Source: an uncultured Pirellulaceae bacterium
GTDB lineage: Bacteria; Planctomycetota; Planctomycetia; Pirellulales; Pirellulaceae
Direction of reading: 5' to 3'
Assembly: GCA_934278005.1 (NCBI GenBank)
Contig: CAKQWG010000105.1
Span: 1 to 11,049, forward strand
Length of the DNA stretch: 11,049 nucleotides
The stretch's first letter is position 1; the number at the start of each line of letters is the position of its first letter. The position numbers and the translations under genes were made by a program. This document shows, in pieces, positions 5,930 to 11,049 of this stretch. The notes below the pieces were generated by a model, which saw nothing but the letters and a program-made list of their open reading frames with translations, was not told where the DNA came from and did not search any database.

Positions 5930-7435
5930 ATGAATCTCGCAAATAACCTTTTGTCAGCGGCTGATAGGTTTCCTCGGCGGGTTGCTCTTCGTACGGAGGA
6001 TGCGGATATTGACTACGCGACGTTCTTGGCGCGTGCGAATCGCGTGGCAGCTGAAGCGCGATCTATCGGTATTCGGAAAGGGTCGATGGTAGGGCTTATC
6101 GCACCAAACGGATTTGCGTTTCCAGTTGCGTTCTATTCGATGCTGATGATTGGTGCTACGACAGTACCCATGAATCCGCTGTTGGCCGAGCGGGAGCTGA
6201 AGTACTACCTGACCGACACGGCCGCCGAACTCGTCATTGTTGAGAAATCGATGATGGAAAAGGTGAGCTCAATGCTCAACGACGTTCAGATCAAGATTCT
6301 TGTTCTTGATGAAGATGGACTGGTCGTCGGGTCAGAGGTCAGCAGTAATGGCGCAATTGAAGTTTGTGATTGCGAGGAAGACCACACCGCACTCGTCTTG
6401 TACACATCCGGGACGACTGGCCAACCGAAAGGGGCGATGCTGACGCATAAGAACCTGAGTTCGAATGCCGCGACAACCGTAGAGACCTTGCACTATCTGA
6501 GACCCGATGACGTACTGATCGGATGCCTTCCGCTGTTTCACGTCTTTGCATTGAGCTGCGTGTTGAATGCAGCAGTCACTGCCGGCGCCAGCGTCAGCTT
6601 TATGGCGCGCTTTGAAAGCGAAGCCGTGCTTGAGCGCATAAAGCGCGACAAGGTCACGGTTTTCACGGGCGTGCCAACAATGTATGTTGCATTGCTTAAC
6701 TGCGCTCCAGGGCAGGAACCTACCAGCTTGCGCACCGCTGTTTGCGGAGGTGCCCCGATGCCAGTCGAGGTCATTCAGCAGTTTGAGCGCAGATTCAACT
6801 GTCCCATTTACGAAGCGTATGGACTTTCTGAAACGTCGCCAATGGCTTCCTTTAATCGGCCAGAGACGGGAAAACGCGCTGGCTCAGTGGGGCTGCCTGT
6901 GCGAGGAATGGAGATGCGGCTGATCGATGATGATGGAAAAGATGTCGCAGCCGATGCGATAGGCGAGATCGCGATTCGCGGTGATGGCGTCATGAAAGGG
7001 TACTTGAATCGCCCTGATGCGACCGCTGACGCAATAAAAGATGGATGGTTCAAAAGCGGAGATTTCGGGCGTCGGGACGCGGATGGTTTCTATTACGTCG
7101 TGGATAGAAAAAAGCGGATGATCATTCGAGGGGGTTACAACGTCTATCCCAGGGAGATTGAAGACATCCTCTATGAGATCCCCTCAATTATGGAGGTGGC
7201 TGTTATTGGCATTAAGGATCCGTACTTCGGAGAAGAGGTGGGCGCTGCGGTGGTGATGCGAGAAGGGCACGAGTTGAACGCCCCAGGTATTCAAGAGTTT
7301 TGCAAAGTTCGACTTTCTCCCTACAAATATCCACGCGTGATTTGGGCTGTTGACAGTCTTCCAAAAACAGCGGCAGGAAAAATTCTTCATAGAGAGGTAC
7401 AAGCACCAGAACAGAAGATGCCAATCAACTCCTAA
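5930..7435 (+). CDS. Acyl-CoA ligase (AMP-forming, FadD-like)
   Basis: A 501-residue ANL-superfamily acyl-CoA synthetase. It activates a carboxylic acid with ATP to an acyl-adenylate and then a CoA thioester, in the cytoplasm. Seen motifs: the P-loop-like A3 motif YTSGTTGQPKG (residues 158-168), A5 YGLSETSP (297-304), A7 with the ATP-ribose-binding D378 (GWFKSGDFG), the hinge region DRKKRMIIRGG, YNVYPREIED, and the adenylation lysine K484 in KTAAGKI. The length fits medium/long-chain or aromatic acid ligases and is clearly shorter than acetyl-CoA synthetase (about 650). The acid cannot be told from sequence alone. The start ATG at 5930 has GGAGAA at 5921-5926 in front of it. The YjcH-like gene follows after 67 bases. 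The gene is preceded by 125 bases of leader after the operator-like site. Confidence 0.94.
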   Translation: MNLANNLLSAADRFPRRVALRTEDADIDYATFLARANRVAAEARSIGIRKGSMVGLIAPNGFAFPVAFYSMLMIGATTVPMNPLLAERELKYYLTDTAAELVIVEKSMMEKVSSMLNDVQIKILVLDEDGLVVGSEVSSNGAIEVCDCEEDHTALVLYTSGTTGQPKGAMLTHKNLSSNAATTVETLHYLRPDDVLIGCLPLFHVFALSCVLNAAVTAGASVSFMARFESEAVLERIKRDKVTVFTGVPTMYVALLNCAPGQEPTSLRTAVCGGAPMPVEVIQQFERRFNCPIYEAYGLSETSPMASFNRPETGKRAGSVGLPVRGMEMRLIDDDGKDVAADAIGEIAIRGDGVMKGYLNRPDATADAIKDGWFKSGDFGRRDADGFYYVVDRKKRMIIRGGYNVYPREIEDILYEIPSIMEVAVIGIKDPYFGEEVGAAVVMREGHELNAPGIQEFCKVRLSPYKYPRVIWAVDSLPKTAAGKILHREVQAPEQKMPINS

Positions 7436-7457
7436 TGCATCGCGCCCTATGTTGAGC

Positions 7458-7478
7458 CGGCCACGATTAGGCTGGCCG
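7458..7478 (+). repeat. Hairpin between ligase and yjcH-like gene
   Basis: CGGCCA (7458-7463) pairs with TGGCCG (7473-7478) around a nine-base loop, and is followed by the AT-rich stretch ATATTTTAAT. This could be a weak attenuator or a processing/stability hairpin that changes the ratio of ligase to transporter. It is too short of T to be a confident terminator. Confidence 0.35.
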
Positions 7479-7502
7479 CCATATTTTAATAGAGGAGACA
7501 AA

Positions 7503-7823
7503 ATGTCTGATACTGACAGCAAAGTTATAAGATCAATTGGCCTGCATCCCCGTTTTTCCGAGCTCGTGCGCCGACGCTCGCGTCTCTCTTCGACGCTGAT
7601 GATCATGGTGCTGAGCACATATTCGCTTCTCATTGCCCTTGTGTGCTTTTATCCGAAACTCTTGGGCAACACGGTATCCGAAAATTCCCCGATCACCTAT
7701 GCAGTACTTCTCTCTGTCTTTGTGGTCGTTTTCGGTGCTTGTATGACAGCGTTGTACGTGCGTCGCGCTAATACCGAGCTGGATGAACTCAGCGACCGTG
7801 TGGTGTGGGAGGCTCAGAAATGA
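7503..7823 (+). CDS. DUF485 inner-membrane protein (YjcH-like)
   Basis: A 106-residue small membrane protein of the DUF485 family. After a polar N-terminus (MSDTDSKVIRSIGLHPRFSELVRRRSR) two hydrophobic segments are visible: about residues 31-50 (TLMIMVLSTYSLLIALVCFY) and 63-83 (ITYAVLLSVFVVVFGACMTAL). A charged C-terminus follows (RRANTELDELSDRV). Proteins of this family are encoded directly before ActP-type symporters, as in acs-yjcH-actP of enterobacteria, and are thought to be partners of the transporter, though their role is not firmly known. ATG at 7503 has a strong ribosome binding site (AGAGGAG, 7491-7497). The frame is open further upstream, but only inside the ligase gene. The stop overlaps the transporter start (ATGA), so expression of the two is coupled. 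Confidence 0.9.
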   Translation: MSDTDSKVIRSIGLHPRFSELVRRRSRLSSTLMIMVLSTYSLLIALVCFYPKLLGNTVSENSPITYAVLLSVFVVVFGACMTALYVRRANTELDELSDRVVWEAQK

Positions 7824-9490
7824 AAAAATCAGCTGTCAATCTTTTGGGGATCCCGCTTGGCCTGGTACTCTCCTGCGTGGCCAATGCCGCTGCATCCGAC
7901 GCCGTCCAGAAGCAGCCTGTGAATCCCTCGGCCATCGCGATGTTTTTTGTGTTCGTGGCTTTTACATTGATCATCACGTATTGGGCTGCTCGACGGACAC
8001 GTACAACGAGTGACTTCTACACTGCAGGAGGCGGCATTAGTGGCTTCCAAAACGGGTTGGCGGTTGCAGGCGACTATATGTCCGCTGCCACGATTCTGGG
8101 CGTGGTTAGTCTCGTCTACCTCAGAGGGTACGATGGCCTCTTATATGTTGTCGGATTCTTCGTCGGCTGGCCAGTAATGCTATTTCTAATGGCTGAGCGT
8201 CTCCGAAATCTTGGGAAATTCACATTTGTCGATATCATTTCTGATCGTCTCGATCCGGTGAGCACGCGATGGATGGCTGCGACCAGTTCCTTGGTGGTGG
8301 TGTTCTTCTATCTGATTGTGCAAATGGTCGGCGCCGGTGAGTTGATTCAGTTGCTATTTGGTCTGGACTACAACTATGCCGTGATTGGCGTGGGAGTTCT
8401 GATGATCTGTTACGTGACCTTCGGAGGAATGGTCGCAACTACGTGGGTTCAGATCATCAAGGCTGTTCTTCTGCTAGCAGGAGGTACTATGCTGATGATG
8501 TTGGCACTGTCTCATTTTGGCTTTAATTTCAATGAGTTGGGGCGGCGTGCCATTGAGGTTCATCAGAGTGGGGCGGCGATCATGGCGCCTGGAAAGCTTT
8601 TTGCGGACCCTATTTCTACACTTTCGTTGTCGCTCGCCGTTGTTTTCGGGCTGAGTGGGCTGCCACACATTTTGATGCGCTTCTTCACGGTGCCGAATGC
8701 CAAAGAGGCGCGCAAAAGCGTTTTCGTTGCCAGTACTTGTATTGGTTACATGTTCGTCGCCACATTTGTTATCGGACTTGCAGCGATCGTGATTGTGGGA
8801 ACGGACCCGCAGTTTTTCGAAAGCGGTAACGTAGGCGGCAAACTCCTTGGCGGCGGCAACATGACGGCCATGCATTTGGCCAAAGCCGTCGGTGGTGACA
8901 TCTTCTTCGGATTCCTTGCAGCAGTTACCTTCGCGACGATTCTCGCAGTTGTTTCTGGATTGGCGCTCGCCGGGGCAAGCGCTGTTTCTCACGATCTGTA
9001 CGCAAGTGTGTTCTGTCGCGGAAATGCTAGCCAAGCTTCCGAGATGCGCGTAACGCGTATCACCACCATTGTTATCGGTGTGATAGCCGTGGCGCTTGGG
9101 ATACTGTTTAAAGGACAGAATCTGGCGTTCTTGGTGGCCCTCGCATTCAATGTGGCCGCTTCGGCCAATTTCCCACCGCTCTTGCTCACCATGTACTGGA
9201 AGGGATTGACCAGTCGCGGCGCAGTGTGGGGGGGTGTCGCGGGTCTGGTGTCCTCCGTGGGCTTGGTCGTTCTCTCGCCCGCCGTTTGGAAGTCTGTCCT
9301 GGGTCATCCTGAAGCAATCTTCCCCTACGATCACCCTGCGCTCTTTTCGATGACTATCGCGTTCGTAGTGAGCTATCTCATGTCGCGGTTTGATCGTAGC
9401 GCGAAGGCAGACCGAGAGCGAGCTGGGTTCGATGCGCAGTTCGTGCGCGCACATACCGGGTACGGTGCAGCGAAGGCATCGAGCCACTAA
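7820..9490 (+). CDS. Sodium:solute symporter, ActP-like (cation/carboxylate symporter)
   Basis: A 556-residue SSS-family transporter, close in length and architecture to E. coli ActP (549). The N-terminus looks like a signal peptide (MKKSAVNLLGIPLGLVLSC, then VANAAA), as in ActP. About 13 hydrophobic segments follow. Family stretches seen are SDFYTAGGGISGFQNGLAVAG, DYMSAATILGV, VTFGGMVATTWVQIIKAVLL, GLPHILMRFFTVPNAKEAR and VSGLALAGASAVSHDLY. The C-terminal tail is polar and cytoplasmic. It should take up a short carboxylate with Na+ across the inner membrane. Acetate is the known ActP substrate, but the neighbouring ligase is not Acs, so another acid is likely here. ATG at 7820 is supported by GGGAGG at 7807-7812 and by its overlap with the stop of the DUF485 gene. 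It is the last gene of the operon; an IS3-family element begins 24 bases after its stop. Confidence 0.93.
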   Translation: MKKSAVNLLGIPLGLVLSCVANAAASDAVQKQPVNPSAIAMFFVFVAFTLIITYWAARRTRTTSDFYTAGGGISGFQNGLAVAGDYMSAATILGVVSLVYLRGYDGLLYVVGFFVGWPVMLFLMAERLRNLGKFTFVDIISDRLDPVSTRWMAATSSLVVVFFYLIVQMVGAGELIQLLFGLDYNYAVIGVGVLMICYVTFGGMVATTWVQIIKAVLLLAGGTMLMMLALSHFGFNFNELGRRAIEVHQSGAAIMAPGKLFADPISTLSLSLAVVFGLSGLPHILMRFFTVPNAKEARKSVFVASTCIGYMFVATFVIGLAAIVIVGTDPQFFESGNVGGKLLGGGNMTAMHLAKAVGGDIFFGFLAAVTFATILAVVSGLALAGASAVSHDLYASVFCRGNASQASEMRVTRITTIVIGVIAVALGILFKGQNLAFLVALAFNVAASANFPPLLLTMYWKGLTSRGAVWGGVAGLVSSVGLVVLSPAVWKSVLGHPEAIFPYDHPALFSMTIAFVVSYLMSRFDRSAKADRERAGFDAQFVRAHTGYGAAKASSH

Positions 9491-9514
9491 TTTCTTACGT
9501 GCGTGCGGCGCCTA

Positions 9515-9540
9515 TGACCTGCCCCCTTCAGATGTGCCAA
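9515..9540. repeat. Probable terminal inverted repeat of the IS3-family element
   Basis: The sequence begins TGACCTGCCCCCTTCAGATG. It starts with the TG dinucleotide typical of IS3-family ends and lies 57 bases outside the orfB stop codon, a usual distance. The partner repeat is not in the window, so the exact length is a guess. Confidence 0.5.
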
Positions 9541-9571
9541 TGTTGAGTTAGCGAGTCCGAGGTTGTGGAGA

Positions 9572-10093
9572 CTACTTGATCTCCGGTGATTGCCTTGCAT
9601 CGCCAGCGCGCTGGCGATGCAAGGCGGCGAAGCTGGCCGGCGGGATGCGCCCCAGTGAGCTGTGGGGCCGCACCTCGTTGTAGTCGCGCCGCCATCGGGC
9701 CACCTCCTGGCGAGCCTGCACCAACGTCTCGAACCATTGCTCGTTCAGGCACTCGTCGCGGAACTTGCCGTTGAAGCTCTCGATGTAGGCATTCTGGGTC
9801 GGACAGCCTGCATCGTTGAGCAGATGCCGAACGCCGCGTGCCGCCGCCCACGCCATGAAAGCCCGACTGGTGAACTCCGGCCCCTGGTCGGTGCGGATGG
9901 CCAGCGGGTAGCCTCGGAACTGCGCTGCCTGGTCCAGCAAGCGCACGACGTACTCGCCGCCGATGCCGTGGTCTATTGCTATGTCCACGCATTCGCGGCT
10001 GAAGTCGTCTACCACCGTCAGGCACTTGATGCGCCGGCCGCTGGCCAGTGCGTCCATCACGAAGTCCGCGCTCCAGGTGTCATTGACATGGCG
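9572..10093 (-). pseudogene. IS3-family transposase orfB, C-terminal fragment
   Basis: About 170 residues of an IS3-family OrfB integrase on the - strand. The DDE catalytic core is complete: first D in TWSADFV, second D in RTDQGPEF, and E in YIESFNGKFRDE, with 35 residues between the second D and the E as the family requires. The C-terminal part NEVRPHSSLGRIPPASFAALH is typical of the IS407/IS51-like group. The stop is TAG at 9572-9574. The 5' end is lost near 10093 (PRHVNDTWSADF is the first recognisable stretch), where an IS5-family element begins, so no complete protein can be made from the window's sequence. The last codons lie in a 34-base perfect palindrome (9592-9625). Confidence 0.88.
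9592..9625. repeat. Perfect 34-base palindrome
   Basis: GCCTTGCATCGCCAGCG (9592-9608) is followed at once by its exact reverse complement (9609-9625), with no spacer and no mismatch. It overlaps the last codons of the IS3-family transposase, so both strands read the same peptide ALHRQRAGDA here. No T run follows on either side. It lies about 100 bases after the symporter stop and could act as a strong hairpin in both convergent transcripts. Confidence 0.9.
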
Positions 10094-11049
10094 AGGGAAC
10101 CTCTAAAAACCTCCCGTAATTACCCACGTAGCGCACCAGCTGGCCCGACAATTCCCCCCATGAGCAATCCTTGCACCCGCAGTGCCATCAAGTTCGACCT
10201 GTTCGCCGATCAGGCACGCCAACGCAAGATCGAGGCGCTGGGCGATCCGTTGCAGGTCATCGCCAAGCACATCGACTTCGAGCATCTGGCGGGATTCATC
10301 GATGAGTTGTTTCCGAGAGCCGATGCCAGCAAGGGCGGGCGCCCGCCATACCCCACCGCAGTCATGGTGCGCATCCTGGTGCTCAAGTACCTCAACAACC
10401 TGTCGGATGAGCAGGTGGAGTACCAACTGCTCGATCGCATGAGCTTCCAACGCTTTTGCCTGCTCTCGGACAGCGCCAACGTGCCCGATCGCAACACCAT
10501 CTGGCACTACCAACAGCGCCTGGGCGTCGACGGCACAACGGCGCTGTTTCAGGCCACAGACGCGCAGCTGCTGCGCCATGGCTACATCGCCCGCTGCGGG
10601 CAGATCATCGACGCCACCCTGGTGCCCGCGCCCATCCAGCATTTCACCAAGGAGGAAAAAGTGCTGCTCGATGAGGGCCAGGTGCCCAGCGACTGGAGCC
10701 CTGCCAAACGCCGGCAAAAGGATCTGGATGCCACGCACACCAAGAAGCACGGCAAGAGCTACCACGGCTACAAGCTGAGCATCGGCGTGGACGTCAAGCA
10801 CAAGTTCATCCGCACCATCAAGACCGGCACCGCCAGCGAGCATGACAGCACGCACTTTGACGAGGTGCTCGACGATGGCAACACCAGCCGCGATGTGTAT
10901 GGCGACAAGGGCTACCCCAGCGCCGCGCGCAGTGAAATGCTCAAGGCTCTGGGCTACCGCGAACATATCCAACGCAAGGCCCAGCGTGGCAAGCCGTTGA
11001 GCGAGTGCCAAAAGAAACGCAACACCCGCATTGCCCGCACCCGTGCGCG
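10093..11049 (+). mobile_element. IS5-family insertion sequence (runs off the window)
   Basis: The left end is near 10093 (GGAACCTCTAAAAACCTCC, about 10095-10113, is the likely terminal repeat), right where the IS3-family transposase is cut. The transposase gene begins 60-70 bases inside. The right end is beyond the window, so terminal repeats and target duplication cannot be compared. It was inserted into the IS3-family element, so it is the younger of the two. The exact boundary is uncertain by a few bases. Confidence 0.8.
10160..11049 (+). CDS. IS5-family transposase (3' end outside window)
   Basis: The frame opens at ATG 10160 and stays open for 296 codons to the window end; no stop is reached. 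The protein starts MSNPCTRSAIKFDLFADQAR. The N-terminal DUF772-type domain contains the signature KGGRPPYPTAVMVRILVLK, then LSDEQVEYQLLDRMSFQRFC and VPDRNTIWHYQQRL. The DDE catalytic domain shows the first aspartate D151 (QIIDATLVPAP), the YHGYKLSIGVDVKHKFI strand region, and the second aspartate D249 (VYGDKGYPSA). The catalytic glutamate lies beyond the visible part, or near the edge. It is a typical IS5-subgroup enzyme that moves the element by DDE-type DNA cleavage and strand transfer. There is no obvious damage in the visible part, so the element may be active. A 302-codon open frame on the opposite strand (10103-11011) is a mirror of this gene's codon pattern and not a gene. Confidence 0.93.
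   Translation, partial: MSNPCTRSAIKFDLFADQARQRKIEALGDPLQVIAKHIDFEHLAGFIDELFPRADASKGGRPPYPTAVMVRILVLKYLNNLSDEQVEYQLLDRMSFQRFCLLSDSANVPDRNTIWHYQQRLGVDGTTALFQATDAQLLRHGYIARCGQIIDATLVPAPIQHFTKEEKVLLDEGQVPSDWSPAKRRQKDLDATHTKKHGKSYHGYKLSIGVDVKHKFIRTIKTGTASEHDSTHFDEVLDDGNTSRDVYGDKGYPSAARSEMLKALGYREHIQRKAQRGKPLSECQKKRNTRIARTRA

Larger units (their letters stand above)
9515..10092 (-). mobile_element. IS3-family (IS407/IS51-like group) element, truncated
   Basis: This is the 3' part of an IS3-family insertion sequence lying on the - strand. Its outer end appears to be TGACCTGCCCCCTTC, starting at 9515, which fits the TG...CA terminal inverted repeats of the family. The orfB coding region follows up to about 10092, where the sequence changes abruptly to the end of an IS5-family element. 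The other terminal repeat, orfA and the first half of orfB are not in the window; they may lie beyond the IS5 element if this was a simple insertion. The target-site duplication cannot be checked for the same reason. Confidence 0.8.

Noticed and set aside
7350..7502. Upstream extension of the DUF485 gene to 7350
   Set aside because: The extension is out-of-frame ligase sequence. ATG 7503 has a strong ribosome binding site and family-typical length.
8474..9487. 337-codon open frame on the - strand
   Set aside because: It is antisense to the ActP-like symporter. The product is rich in R, H, N and E with no domain, and there is no ribosome binding site.
10103..11011. 302-codon open frame on the - strand
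   Set aside because: It lies antisense to a clear IS5-family transposase with signature motifs. Its composition (runs of A, V, L, with no recognisable domain) is what the complement of GC-rich codons gives.
1..11049. CRISPR array, tRNA or rRNA genes, toxin-antitoxin or defence genes
   Set aside because: No regularly spaced repeats, no tRNA-like cloverleaf and no rRNA-like sequence were seen by reading, and no ORF resembles defence or toxin families.

Overview
The window looks like an accessory, IS-bounded stretch of a Gram-negative proteobacterial genome. It is most likely a betaproteobacterium of the order Burkholderiales. This is inferred from gene style (FixL/FixJ-type regulators, GcvA-like LysR, an ECHDC3-like crotonase, a DUF485/ActP transporter pair) and from the IS3- and IS5-family transposases; no rRNA or other taxonomic marker is present.

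Layout. Positions 1-2186 are a compact regulatory block on the + strand: the 3' end of a sensor histidine kinase, a FixJ-type response regulator whose start overlaps the kinase stop, and a LysR-type regulator 10 bases further on. Positions 2187-2910 hold no intact gene: an unassigned GC-rich part (2187-2576), then a frameshifted remnant of an IS3-family transposase on the - strand. Positions 2919-9490 are a catabolic-looking block, all on the + strand. Its first operon is an ECHDC3-like enoyl-CoA hydratase/isomerase, an FAD- and NAD(P)H-dependent CoA-disulfide-reductase-like enzyme, and a TetR regulator. Its second operon is an acyl-CoA ligase, a DUF485 (YjcH-like) small membrane protein, and an ActP-like sodium:solute symporter. 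Positions 9515 to the end are nested mobile DNA: the 3' part of an IS3-family element on the - strand, broken at about 10092 by an IS5-family element on the + strand that runs out of the window. Its transposase has no stop codon inside the window.

How the genes work together (inference). The symporter with its DUF485 partner would import a carboxylic acid, the ligase would make its CoA thioester, the crotonase would act on an acyl-CoA, and the flavoenzyme would handle a CoA-linked thiol/disulfide or another redox step. The order ligase-yjcH-actP mirrors the known acs-yjcH-actP acetate operon, but a 501-residue FadD-like ligase stands where Acs would be. The strongest new signal is a pair of almost identical 24-base sites, one overlapping a good sigma-70 promoter before the crotonase and one, inverted, before the ligase. 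Both centre on the palindromic core TACAGGTCTGTA or its complement, and they are probably operators of the TetR protein encoded between them. The TetR protein would then control both operons as one regulon.
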